Assembly: GCA_947460065.1 (NCBI GenBank)
Contig: CANHGF010000039.1
Coordinates: forward strand, 1-12,227
Source of the DNA: Comamonadaceae bacterium
GTDB lineage: Bacteria; Pseudomonadota; Gammaproteobacteria; Burkholderiales; Burkholderiaceae_C
DNA: 12,227 nt
Direction: 5' to 3'
Part shown: one piece after another, positions 1 through 6,779 of the stretch
How positions within the stretch are numbered: the stretch's first letter is position 1
How the letters are laid out: the number at the start of each line of letters is the position of its first letter
The notes under the pieces: model-generated
Seen by the model: only the letters and a program-made list of their open reading frames with translations
Told to the model about the DNA's origin: nothing
Databases searched by the model: none
Program-made: the position numbers and the translations under genes

Positions 1-371
1 AGCACGGCCGGCGGGTGTTGATGGTTGGAGATGGACTCAACGACGCGCCGGTGCTGGCTCAGGCAGATGTGTCTATGGTGGTGGGGACCTCGGTGCCGCT
101 GGCACAGGCGCAGGCCGATGTGGTGTTGCCTACGGCCGCGCTCGGGCTGATCCTGGTTTTGCGCGAGCAGGCGCGGCGCAGCATGCGCGTTGTGCGGCAG
201 AACCTGGTTTGGGCCGCAGCCTACAACGCGGTGTGCGTTCCCCTGGCGCTGATGGGCTGGCTGCCAGCCTGGGCTGCCGGCCTGGGCATGGCGCTGAGCT
301 CGCTGTTGGTGGTGCTCAATGCGGCGCGGCTGTCGCGGCCGCCGGCCATGCCTGCGCCGAGCAGGGCCTGA
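1..371 (+). CDS. ccoI: Copper-transporting P-type ATPase CcoI (FixI), C-terminal end, 5' truncated by window
   Basis: Only the last ~122 residues are present; the reading frame (codons from base 3) is open to the window edge, so the start lies outside. The segment begins just before the P-type ATPase hinge motif GDGLNDAP, which binds Mg2+ at the phosphorylation domain, followed by the ADVSMVVG stretch typical of heavy-metal (P1B) ATPases. The rest forms the last two membrane helices, including the M-x-x-S-S signature (MALSSLLVVLNA) found in the final helix of copper-transporting members. In the cbb3 context the likely protein is CcoI/FixI, which delivers copper for the CuB site of the oxidase across the inner membrane. 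It lies 24 bp upstream of ccoS, its usual partner. A general copper exporter CopA is the alternative; the metal-binding N-terminus is not visible, so the assignment leans on neighbours. Confidence 0.85.
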   Translation, partial: HGRRVLMVGDGLNDAPVLAQADVSMVVGTSVPLAQAQADVVLPTAALGLILVLREQARRSMRVVRQNLVWAAAYNAVCVPLALMGWLPAWAAGLGMALSSLLVVLNAARLSRPPAMPAPSRA

Positions 372-395
372 TGGCTCCCACGAGAAAGTCAGGCC

Positions 396-536
396 ATGGA
401 CATTCTTTTTTTGCTGGTGCCTTTTTCGGTGGTGCTGGCTTTGCTCATCGTGGGCCTGCTCGCCTGGGCAGTGTGGTCGGGGCAGTTCGAGGATGTGGAC
501 AAAGAGGGCGAGCGCATCCTCGACGATCAGACTTGA
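396..536 (+). CDS. ccoS: Cbb3-type cytochrome oxidase assembly protein CcoS
   Basis: A 46-residue ORF starting MDILFLLVPFSVV. It has one N-terminal membrane helix (about residues 3-26) and a short charged tail, WAVWSGQFEDVDKEGERIL. The helix followed by W-A-V-x-x-GQF-(D/E)-D and an acidic tail ending in I-L is the CcoS family pattern, and the length matches the family (~45-60 aa). CcoS is needed for maturation of the oxidase, probably cofactor insertion into CcoN. It follows ccoI by 24 bp and is probably cotranscribed with it. The ribosome-binding site is weak (GAGAAAG about 8 bases upstream), but no other in-frame start fits. The ATG at 371 is in another frame. Confidence 0.88.
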   Translation: MDILFLLVPFSVVLALLIVGLLAWAVWSGQFEDVDKEGERILDDQT

Positions 537-587
537 GGCGAGGCTGACGTACGGCTGACGGATTGAAGCTGGCGATCGCAGTTGCGC

Positions 588-636
588 TTGATCCAGGTCA
601 AGGCCATAGAGGCTTGTCACGGGCACAGTGCGGTGT
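588..636 (+). promoter_or_regulatory. FNR-dependent promoter of the ccoNOQPGH operon
   Basis: The 14-bp site TTGATCCAGGTCAA at 588-601 matches the FNR/ANR consensus TTGAT-N4-ATCAA at nine of ten arm positions. If it is a class II site centred at -41.5, the -10 hexamer should fall at 624-629. CACAGT is found there, a weak -10 (three of six matches), as expected for an activator-dependent promoter, and transcription would start near 636, about 29 bases before ccoN. The hemN promoter has the same CACAGT at exactly the same distance from its own box. The box sits inside an in-frame 5' extension of ccoN, which argues that this extension is not translated. Confidence 0.75.
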
Positions 637-664
637 ATCGACTCCGTACTTTCAGAGTGATCTC

Positions 665-2116
665 ATGCCTATGAATTCAACGATACCTGATCCGTCTGGC
701 TCATCCACGTACAACGACACCATCGTGCGTCAGTTCGCGATTGCAGCGGTGATCTGGGGCGTGGTGAGCATGTTGGTGGGCGTGTTCATCGCCGCGCAGA
801 TGGCCTGGCCGGCCTTGAACTTTGACCTGCCCTGGTTGTCCTTTGGGCGCTTGCGCCCGCTGCACACCAACGCTGCTGTCTTTGCCTTCGGGGGCTGCGC
901 GTTGTTTGCCACCAGCTATTGGGTGGTGCAGCGCACCTGCCAGGTGCGCATCATCTCCGACAAGCTGGCCGCGCTGCATTTTTGGCTCTGGCAGGCGGTG
1001 ATCCTGGCGGCGGCCATCACCTTGCCGCTGGGCATCACCCGCGGTAAGGAATATGCCGAACTGGAGTGGCCGATCAGTATCGCGATTGCCGTGGCCTGGG
1101 TAGCCTATGCGGTGGTTTTCTTTGGCACGATCGGTATTCGCAAGGTGCGCCATATTTATGTGGCCAACTGGTTTTATGGGGCTTTCATCATTGCGGTGGC
1201 GCTTTTGCACATCACCAATGCGATGTCCATGCCGGCCACGCTTTGGAAGTCGTACTCGGTCTATGCCGGCGTGCAGGACGCCATGGTGCAGTGGTGGTAC
1301 GGCCATAACGCGGTGGGCTTTTTCCTGACCGCTGGCTTTTTGGGCATCGTCTACTACTTCATTCCCAAGCAGGCCGAGCGGCCGGTCTACTCTTACCGGC
1401 TGTCCATCGTGCACTTTTGGGCGCTGATCTTTACCTATATGTGGGCCGGCCCGCATCACCTGCACTACACCGCCTTGCCCGACTGGACCCAGTCGCTGGG
1501 CATGGTGTTCTCGCTTATTTTGCTGGCGCCGAGTTGGGGCGGCATGATCAACGGCGTGATGACGCTCTCGGGCGCTTGGCACAAGCTGCGTGACGATCCC
1601 ATCATCCGCTTCATGATTGTGGCGCTGTCTTTTTACGGCATCGCCACCTTCGAGGGGCCGATGATGTCGATCAAGACGGTCAACGCCTTGTCGCACTACA
1701 CCGACTGGGGCATAGGCCATGTGCACGGCGGCACCCTGGGCTGGGTGGGCTTCATTTCCATGGGTGCCTTGTACTACTTGGTGCCGCGCCTGTACGGCCA
1801 GAGCCGGATGCACAGCCTGCGTGCGATCGAGCTGCACTTTTGGATTTCGACCATAGGCATCGTGCTCTACATCGCCTCGATGTGGATCGCCGGTGTGATG
1901 CAGGGCCTGATGTGGCGCTCGATCAACACCGACGGCTCGCTCACCTACACCTTCGTGGAAAGCGTTAAAGCCTCCATGCCGTTTTACATCATCCGCTTTG
2001 TTGGCGGCCTCATGTACCTGAGCGGCATGGCGGTGATGGCCTGGAATGTGGCCATGACGATGCGGGCCGGACGGGCCCAGGATGCGCGTATTCCCGCTGT
2101 ATTGGCCCACGTCTGA
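665..2116 (+). CDS. ccoN: Cbb3-type cytochrome c oxidase subunit I CcoN (catalytic heme-copper subunit)
   Basis: A 483-residue polytopic membrane protein, normal length for CcoN, which reduces O2 to water at a heme b3-CuB centre in the inner membrane. The ligands are visible. RLRPLHTN gives H67 and the HVH motif gives H352 and H354, together supplying ligands for the low-spin heme b and heme b3. WWYGHN gives H214, and WAGPHH gives H264/H265 for CuB. Y258 is placed like the cross-linked tyrosine of cbb3 enzymes, on a different helix from H214. Start choice: the frame stays open upstream to a TTG at 563, but that stretch contains the FNR box. ATG 665 ([10 protein letters not shown]) starts just before the conserved region and has a modest AGAG-type Shine-Dalgarno; ATG 671 is possible. 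It heads the operon, with ccoO 9 bases downstream. Confidence 0.97.
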   Translation: MPMNSTIPDPSGSSTYNDTIVRQFAIAAVIWGVVSMLVGVFIAAQMAWPALNFDLPWLSFGRLRPLHTNAAVFAFGGCALFATSYWVVQRTCQVRIISDKLAALHFWLWQAVILAAAITLPLGITRGKEYAELEWPISIAIAVAWVAYAVVFFGTIGIRKVRHIYVANWFYGAFIIAVALLHITNAMSMPATLWKSYSVYAGVQDAMVQWWYGHNAVGFFLTAGFLGIVYYFIPKQAERPVYSYRLSIVHFWALIFTYMWAGPHHLHYTALPDWTQSLGMVFSLILLAPSWGGMINGVMTLSGAWHKLRDDPIIRFMIVALSFYGIATFEGPMMSIKTVNALSHYTDWGIGHVHGGTLGWVGFISMGALYYLVPRLYGQSRMHSLRAIELHFWISTIGIVLYIASMWIAGVMQGLMWRSINTDGSLTYTFVESVKASMPFYIIRFVGGLMYLSGMAVMAWNVAMTMRAGRAQDARIPAVLAHV

Positions 2117-2125
2117 AGGCTCATC

Positions 2126-2731
2126 ATGTCTTTCTCTCACGAAAAAGTAGAAACCAGCAACTGGCTCATGATCGTCCTCATCCTGCTGGTAGTGGCGGTG
2201 GGCGGCTTGGTTGAAATTGTTCCTCTGTTCTTTCAGAAGTCGACCACCACGCCGGTGGCAGGACTGGTTCCGGACTCGCCCTTGCGCCTGGTTGGCCGCG
2301 ACATTTACCTGCGCGAAGGTTGCTACAACTGCCATTCGCAAATGGTGCGCCCTTTGGTGGCTGAGACCCTGCGCTACGGCCACTACTCGGTGGCGGGTGA
2401 ATATGTCTACGACCACCCGTTTCAGTGGGGCAGCAAGCGCACCGGCCCCGATCTGCACCGCGTGGGCGGCAAGTACAGCGATGAGTGGCAGCGCCTGCAC
2501 CTGATCAGGCCGCGTGATCTGGTGCCCGAGTCCATCATGCCGGGCTATCCCTGGCTGGAGCGCAGCAGCATTGAGGCCTGGCCGGTGCAGGCCCACATGG
2601 GCGCGCTGCGGCGGGTGGGCGTGCCCTACACCGATGCGCAAATTGCAACTGCGCCGGCCGAGCTCAAAGGCAAGAGTGAACTCGACGCCCTGGTCGCCTA
2701 TCTGCAGGGCCTGGGTCTGGCGCTCCGGTAG
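2126..2731 (+). CDS. ccoO: Cbb3-type cytochrome c oxidase subunit II CcoO (monoheme cytochrome c)
   Basis: A 201-residue membrane-anchored monoheme c-type cytochrome that passes electrons from CcoP to CcoN. An uncleaved membrane helix spans about residues 13-36. The heme site CYNCH (C66, C69, H70) lies in the family motif REGCYNCHSQMVRP. The distal methionine is probably M138 in SIMPGYPWL. The blocks EYVYDHPFQWGSKRTGPDLHRVG are also typical of CcoO. Length is normal. The GAAGG at 2115-2119, overlapping the ccoN stop codon, serves as ribosome-binding site, which suggests coupled translation within the operon. Confidence 0.97.
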   Translation: MSFSHEKVETSNWLMIVLILLVVAVGGLVEIVPLFFQKSTTTPVAGLVPDSPLRLVGRDIYLREGCYNCHSQMVRPLVAETLRYGHYSVAGEYVYDHPFQWGSKRTGPDLHRVGGKYSDEWQRLHLIRPRDLVPESIMPGYPWLERSSIEAWPVQAHMGALRRVGVPYTDAQIATAPAELKGKSELDALVAYLQGLGLALR

Positions 2732-2743
2732 GAAGGAACAGTC

Positions 2744-2884
2744 ATGGACATCAATGTTTTGCGTAGCATCGTGACGGTGGCAGCGTTTGTGCTGTTCGTC
2801 GCCATCCTGGCGTGGGCCTATCGGCCGGCGCGTCGTGCAGATTTTGAGGAAGCGGCCAGCCTGCCGTTTCGAGAGGAGGCTTGA
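2744..2884 (+). CDS. ccoQ: Cbb3-type cytochrome oxidase small subunit CcoQ (FixQ)
   Basis: A 46-residue ORF (MDINVLRSIVTVAAF...) with one membrane helix at about residues 7-26, then a cytoplasmic tail with the CcoQ/FixQ-like pattern AYRPARRADFEEAASLPF. CcoQ stabilises the association of CcoP with the CcoNO core. A good GGAAGGA Shine-Dalgarno lies at 2731-2737. Position between ccoO (12-bp gap) and ccoP (5-bp gap), length and tail motif all agree, although small sequences of this type diverge quickly. Confidence 0.93.
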   Translation: MDINVLRSIVTVAAFVLFVAILAWAYRPARRADFEEAASLPFREEA

Positions 2885-2889
2885 GCACC

Positions 2890-3837
2890 ATGGCTGATTT
2901 CTTCAATGAAGGCTGGTCTTGGTATGTGGCGCTGTTATCGGTGGCCTCGGTGCTGGCTTGCGCGGTGCTGCTCTGGTTGGCAGGCAAGGCCAGGGTGAGC
3001 GCCAAGGCGCGGGCCGACAACACCACTGGCCATGTCTGGGACGAGGACCTGCGCGAATACAACAACCCGCTGCCGCGCTGGTGGATGTGGCTGTTCATCA
3101 TCACCGTGATCTTTGGGCTGATCTACCTGGCCCTCTACCCCGGCCTTGGTGCTTACGAGGGCATGCACAAGTGGAGCCAGCAGGGCCAGCATCAGGCCGA
3201 TGCCCGTCAGATGCGCGAGGCCCTGGCTCCCATGTATGCCCAGTTCACCGCCAAGCCGGTGGCTGATCTGGCCAAGGATGCGCAGGCCCTGGCCATCGGC
3301 CAGCGTCACTTCATGAACTATTGCTCGCAGTGCCACGGCTCGGACGCACGCGGCGGCAAGGGCTATCCCAATTTGACGCAGGGCGCCGCCGGCTGGCTGG
3401 GCCCCTTGAGCGGTGAGCACATCGTGCAGACCATCACCCAGGGTCGTCAGGGCGTGATGCCAGCCATGGGCGCTGCCATAGGCAGCGAGGCTGCTATCTC
3501 AGATCTGGCCCACTATGTGATGTCGCTGTCTGGCAGTCCGCACAACGAGATCAAGGCCTTCGGCGGCAAGAAGTACTTTGCTGCCTGCGCAGCCTGCCAT
3601 GGCAACGACGGCAAGGGCAACAAGGCCCTCGGCGCATCCAACCTCACCGACAACGACTGGCTCCATGGCTGGGGCGAGGAGGCGATTGTCAACATCATCA
3701 AGAACGGCAAAACCAATGTCATGCCGGCCCAGGCGGCATGGCTCTCGCCGGAGCAAATCCACGTGCTGGCCGCCTATGTGCTGAGCCTGTCCGCCGGCGG
3801 CTCAGACCTGACGGTGCAGCCAGCGCCGACCCGCTGA
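2890..3837 (+). CDS. ccoP: Cbb3-type cytochrome c oxidase subunit III CcoP (diheme cytochrome c)
   Basis: A 315-residue diheme cytochrome c, the entry point for electrons from soluble or membrane cytochrome c. The FixP-type N-terminal region carries two membrane helices (about residues 11-32 and 65-83) joined by a segment containing the family motif HVWDEDLREYNNPLPRWW. Two periplasmic cytochrome domains follow: CSQCH at 145-149 and CAACH at 233-237. Candidate distal methionines are M190 (GVMPAMG) and M278 (NVMPAQ). Start choice: a TTG at 2881 overlaps the ccoQ stop but lies only one base after the Shine-Dalgarno GGAGG (2875-2879). ATG 2890 lies 10 bases after it and gives the usual MADFF-type N-terminus, so it is preferred. 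Confidence 0.96.
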   Translation: MADFFNEGWSWYVALLSVASVLACAVLLWLAGKARVSAKARADNTTGHVWDEDLREYNNPLPRWWMWLFIITVIFGLIYLALYPGLGAYEGMHKWSQQGQHQADARQMREALAPMYAQFTAKPVADLAKDAQALAIGQRHFMNYCSQCHGSDARGGKGYPNLTQGAAGWLGPLSGEHIVQTITQGRQGVMPAMGAAIGSEAAISDLAHYVMSLSGSPHNEIKAFGGKKYFAACAACHGNDGKGNKALGASNLTDNDWLHGWGEEAIVNIIKNGKTNVMPAQAAWLSPEQIHVLAAYVLSLSAGGSDLTVQPAPTR

Positions 3838-3851
3838 GGAGCGCCTGACCG

Positions 3852-5294
3852 GTGAAGCAAGACGCCCAGCCTTCCAAGGTCATCCCGATTGCGCTCGCGC
3901 AGGACGACTCCAGCGACCTGACCTCGCTGTATCAGACCGAGGGCAAGATTTACCCGCGCAGTGTCAGCGGCTGGTTCAGTCACTGGCGCTGGGCCCTGGT
4001 ATGGGCCACGCAGCTGGTCTTCTACGGCCTGCCTTGGCTGAGCGAGCATGGGCGCCAGGCGGTGCTGTTTGACCTGAGCGCCCGGCGCTTTTACATCTTC
4101 GATCTGGTGCTCTATCCGCAGGATCTGATCTACCTGACCGGCCTGCTCATCATCAGCGCGCTGTCGCTGTTCCTTTTCACCGCGGTGGCCGGTCGCTTAT
4201 GGTGCGGCTACGCTTGCCCGCAAACCGTCTATACCGAAATCTTCCTGTGGATTGAGCGCCAGGTCGAGGGCGATCGCCCGCAGCGCATCAAGCTCGATCA
4301 GGGGCCGATGAGCGCTGGAAAATTTGCGCGCAAGGCCTGCAAGCATGGACTCTGGGTAGCGGTGGGCATGTGGACCGGTTTTACCTTTGTCGGCTATTTC
4401 ACGCCCATACAGGAACTGGCGCAGGAGGTGGCCCGTCTGCAACTGGGTCCGTGGGAGACCTTCTGGGTGCTGTTCTATGGCTTTGCCACGTATGGCAATG
4501 CGGGCTGGATGCGTGAGCAGGTGTGCAAATACATGTGTCCATATGCCCGTTTTCAGAGCGCCATGTTTGACCGCGATACCTTGATCGTTTCCTATGACCA
4601 GGGGCGCGGAGAGGGCCGCGGTGCCAGGGCGCGCAGCGAAAGCGCCGCAGCCTACCGGGCTCGGGGGCTGGGCGATTGCATTGACTGCGGGCTGTGCGTT
4701 CAGGTCTGCCCGACCGGCATCGATATTCGCAAGGGCCTGCAGTATGAATGCATCAGCTGCTCGGCCTGCATCGATGTGTGCAACACCGTCATGGACAAGA
4801 TGCACTACCCGCGCGGGCTGATCCGCTACAGCACACCCAATGGCTTGGCGCAGGGCCTGTCGGTGGCCCAGATGTGGCGTCGGGTGGTCAGGCCGCGCGT
4901 GCTGATCTACTCGACTGTTTTGTTGGCGGTGACCTCGGCGGTCTTGGGCTCGCTGTTGCTGCGCACCCCATTCAAGGTCGATGTGGTGCGCGACCGTGGA
5001 TCCATCGCGCGCAGGGTCGATGCAGGCCGCATCGAGAACGTCTATCGGCTGCAAGTGATGAACGCGAGCGAGCATCGCCAAAGCTATACGCTGCAGGTCG
5101 AAGGCATTGAGGGTTTGCAGATTGCCTCCAGCGACAAGGTGGAGGTGGCGGCGGCAGGCTCGCTGTGGGTGCCGGTGCGTGTGCAGATGCCGCCGGCTGC
5201 CGCTGCGGCGGGCTCGCACCCAATCCGTTTTCGCATCGTCCAGGACGATGGTCACGAACTGCTGGAGAAGGCTGTGTTTCTGGTGCCGCGCTAA
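3852..5294 (+). CDS. ccoG: Cytochrome c oxidase accessory protein CcoG (FixG), iron-sulfur cupric reductase
   Basis: A 480-residue membrane iron-sulfur protein, normal length. Membrane helices lie around residues 45-62, 92-113, 165-185, 199-215 and 348-370. Conserved cysteines occur in WCGYACPQTVYTEIF (C118, C122) and CKYMCPYAR (C225, C229). Two classical 4Fe-4S clusters follow: C276/C279/C282/C286 and C300/C303/C306/C310. The C-terminal ~110 residues form the Ig-like periplasmic domain of FixG. CcoG homologues reduce Cu(II) to Cu(I) for insertion into CcoN. The start is GTG 3852: GAGGA at 3836-3840 overlaps the ccoP stop, and there is no ATG until far into the conserved region. It lies 14 bp after ccoP and is clearly cotranscribed. 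Confidence 0.96.
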   Translation: MKQDAQPSKVIPIALAQDDSSDLTSLYQTEGKIYPRSVSGWFSHWRWALVWATQLVFYGLPWLSEHGRQAVLFDLSARRFYIFDLVLYPQDLIYLTGLLIISALSLFLFTAVAGRLWCGYACPQTVYTEIFLWIERQVEGDRPQRIKLDQGPMSAGKFARKACKHGLWVAVGMWTGFTFVGYFTPIQELAQEVARLQLGPWETFWVLFYGFATYGNAGWMREQVCKYMCPYARFQSAMFDRDTLIVSYDQGRGEGRGARARSESAAAYRARGLGDCIDCGLCVQVCPTGIDIRKGLQYECISCSACIDVCNTVMDKMHYPRGLIRYSTPNGLAQGLSVAQMWRRVVRPRVLIYSTVLLAVTSAVLGSLLLRTPFKVDVVRDRGSIARRVDAGRIENVYRLQVMNASEHRQSYTLQVEGIEGLQIASSDKVEVAAAGSLWVPVRVQMPPAAAAAGSHPIRFRIVQDDGHELLEKAVFLVPR

Positions 5295-5329
5295 AGCGAT
5301 GCCACTGCCCGTACAAGGAGGAGACCGAA

Positions 5330-5602
5330 ATGAAGACCGATCTGAATGCCCCCCGCCCCTGGTGGCAGGAGCCTTATCTATGGCTGGTGCTGGGTCTGCC
5401 CCTGGCTTCGGTGCTGGCCTGCGTGGTGACGGCGATTTACATTCTTCGGGGGCCCGAGGCGGTGCTGGTGCAGGACCTGCGGGTGCAGGACAAGGCGCAG
5501 GCCCTGGCCCGGGAAATTGGCCAGGCCAGCGCCCCATCGCAGCCGGCGCTGATGGGGCGTAACCACAGCGCCACCGGTGGAGCCCAGCATGCACGCCCCT
5601 GA
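5330..5602 (+). CDS. ccoH: CcoH/FixH-like small membrane protein, short form
   Basis: A 90-residue ORF beginning MKTDLNAPRPWWQEPYLWLV, with a very strong ribosome-binding site (AAGGAGGAG at 5315-5323, six bases before ATG). A short cytoplasmic N-terminus with PRPWW is followed by one membrane helix (about residues 17-41), a heptad-like segment VLVQDLRVQDKAQALA and a tail ending ALMGRNHSATGG. The N-terminal layout (P-W-W, then a W-L-V-L-G-L-P helix) and the place right after ccoG agree with CcoH/FixH, which contacts CcoN and CcoP during assembly. Larger FixH proteins (~150+ aa) have a periplasmic beta domain that is missing here. The frame is open upstream, but only inside ccoG. Assignment is by position and partial similarity. 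Confidence 0.75.
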   Translation: MKTDLNAPRPWWQEPYLWLVLGLPLASVLACVVTAIYILRGPEAVLVQDLRVQDKAQALAREIGQASAPSQPALMGRNHSATGGAQHARP

Positions 5603-5900
5603 GGCCGATAGGGGCGACCCGACGCAGCGGCTCGAGCGCGCTATTCGCTATTGGGGGCAGCTGCTTTGGCCCACTTTTCTGGCGGCTTGCCTGTTGGAGT
5701 TTTTGGTGTTTGCCATCGTCGACCCGGCCGAACTGCATTGGCCCGGCCATGTGGGAACGCCGTCCAACCGGGCCATCTATACGGTGGCGTTTTTTGCCTT
5801 TTGGCTGATCCACATCGCCTGCTGTTGGCTGGTGCTGTGGCTGGCGGCCAGCGGCCCGCCCGAAGGCGAATTGCCCCTCAGTGGCAGACCTGGGGATTGA
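5589..5900 (+). CDS. Unrecognised two-helix membrane protein at the end of the cco operon
   Basis: I do not recognise this 103-residue protein (MHAPEADRGDPTQRLERAIRY...). It has two membrane helices, about residues 26-46 (LLWPTFLAACLLEFLVFAIVD) split by acidic and aromatic residues, and about 64-86 (AIYTVAFFAFWLIHIACCWLVL). A short loop, ELHWPGHVGTPSN, contains two histidines, and the second helix carries a histidine and a cysteine pair (IHIACCW). It overlaps ccoH by 14 bases in another frame and has a GGTGGAG Shine-Dalgarno (5576-5582) inside ccoH, so it is probably translated in coupling with ccoH. GTG 5577 is an alternative start. Its 3' end overlaps the convergent fnr by 23 bases. Base composition and good coding features argue that it is real. 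A role in oxidase assembly is inference from position only. Confidence 0.78.
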   Translation: MHAPEADRGDPTQRLERAIRYWGQLLWPTFLAACLLEFLVFAIVDPAELHWPGHVGTPSNRAIYTVAFFAFWLIHIACCWLVLWLAASGPPEGELPLSGRPGD

Positions 5901-6597
5901 CCAGCCGCTTGAGTGCCTCTGCATCCTGGATGTGGATGTGGCGCTGCTTGACCGCGATGATGCCTTCGTCGGCAAAGCGCGAGAAGGTACGGCTGACGGT
6001 TTCGAGTTTCATGCCCAGGTAGCTGCCGATTTCTTCGCGCGTCATGCGCAGGATCAGTTCCGTGCGTGAGAAGCCGCGGGCCTGAAGTCGTTGCACCAAA
6101 TTAAGCAGAAAGGCCGCCAGCCGTTCTTCGGCGCGCATGGTGCCCAGCAGCAGCATGACACCGTGCTCACGCACAATTTCGCGGCTCATGATGCGGTGCA
6201 CATGTTTTTGCAGCGCGCCGACCTCTCTGGAAATTTCCTCGATGCGGTCAAAAGGCATGACGCACACTTCGGCGTCTTCAAGGGCGATCGCATCGCAGGT
6301 GTGGTGTTCGTTGACGATGCCGTCCAGGCCAATGATCTCGCCGGCCATCTGAAAGCCTGTGACCTGGTCGCGCCCATCTTCGGTGGTCAGGCTGGTCTTG
6401 AAAAATCCGGTGCGCACCGCATACAGCGAGGTGAAGGGCTCACCGTTGTGAAACAGGGTGGCTCCGCGTTTGATGCTGCGGCGCTGACTCACGAGGTCAT
6501 CGACCCGCTGCAGCTCCATCTCCTTGAGTCCGATTGGCATGCACAGCTCGCGCAGATTGCAATTGGAACAAGCGACTTTGATGGTTTCCTTCAGCAT
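5878..6597 (-). CDS. fnr: FNR/ANR-type oxygen-sensing transcription factor (Crp-Fnr family)
   Basis: A 239-residue cytoplasmic regulator. N-terminal cysteines C10, C13 and C19 (ACSNCNLRELCMP, CX2CX5C) plus C112 (AEVCVMPF, in the place of E. coli C122) would bind an oxygen-labile 4Fe-4S cluster. A cyclic-nucleotide-binding-like beta roll covers about residues 25-115, then the dimer helix (about 118-145) and a winged helix-turn-helix. The recognition helix reads EEIGSYLGMKLETVSRTFSRF; its E199, S202 and R203 correspond to the E-S-R that reads TTGAT half-sites. Start choice: the open frame reaches 6690, but ATG 6597 has a clear AGGAGAG ribosome-binding site and the usual N-terminus. It is divergent from hemN and convergent with the cco operon, the targets it probably activates when oxygen is scarce. 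Confidence 0.96.
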   Translation of the reverse strand: MLKETIKVACSNCNLRELCMPIGLKEMELQRVDDLVSQRRSIKRGATLFHNGEPFTSLYAVRTGFFKTSLTTEDGRDQVTGFQMAGEIIGLDGIVNEHHTCDAIALEDAEVCVMPFDRIEEISREVGALQKHVHRIMSREIVREHGVMLLLGTMRAEERLAAFLLNLVQRLQARGFSRTELILRMTREEIGSYLGMKLETVSRTFSRFADEGIIAVKQRHIHIQDAEALKRLVNPQVCH

Positions 6598-6639
6598 GTA
6601 ACTCTCCTGATCCCGCCGGCGTCTGAACCTTTTGACGCA

Positions 6640-6645
6640 ATTATC
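6640..6645 (-). promoter_or_regulatory. Candidate -10 element of the fnr promoter
   Basis: Read on the minus strand, positions 6645-6640 give GATAAT, five of six matches to the sigma-70 -10. This would start transcription near 6633, about 36 bases before the fnr ATG. The -35 region (around 6664-6669, TGTATC) is poor. The shared FNR box at 6709-6722 would then be centred about 82 bases upstream of the start, a helical phase at which Crp-Fnr proteins can act, so autoregulation is possible but not shown. Confidence 0.4.
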
Positions 6646-6708
6646 TCGGGGCGGGTGTGCACTGATACAGCACAGCCGTAAAAAAATCACACTTTCTTAC
6701 AGCAGCGC

Positions 6709-6757
6709 TTGACCCAGGTCAAGGTGCGCCGCAGGCGCCCGCGGCACAGTGTTCATT
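6709..6757 (+). promoter_or_regulatory. FNR-dependent promoter of hemN
   Basis: TTGACCCAGGTCAA at 6709-6722 is an FNR-type box with fully symmetrical arms TTGAC/GTCAA. It differs from the ccoN box at one base only, and the four bases before it (GCGC) and the GG after it are also the same. CACAGT at 6745-6750 sits where a -10 should lie for a class II site centred at -41.5, giving a start near 6757 and a leader of about 23 bases before ATG 6780. It lies in the 182-bp region between fnr and hemN, so it may also affect fnr. Confidence 0.75.
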
Positions 6758-6779
6758 CACCGCCTGAAATGCCTCACCC

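Noticed and set aside
563..664. In-frame extension of ccoN from a TTG at 563
   Set aside because: It contains the FNR box and the candidate -10 and start site, has no Shine-Dalgarno, and adds residues absent from CcoN proteins.
701..2641. A 646-codon open frame on the minus strand across ccoN and ccoO
   Set aside because: It lies antisense to two certain genes and its protein is rich in His, Arg and Gln with no domain pattern. It is an artefact of GC-rich codon use.
4197..5975. A 592-codon open frame on the minus strand across ccoG and ccoH
   Set aside because: It is antisense to genes with clear motifs, has low-complexity Pro/Ala/Arg composition and lacks recognisable domains.
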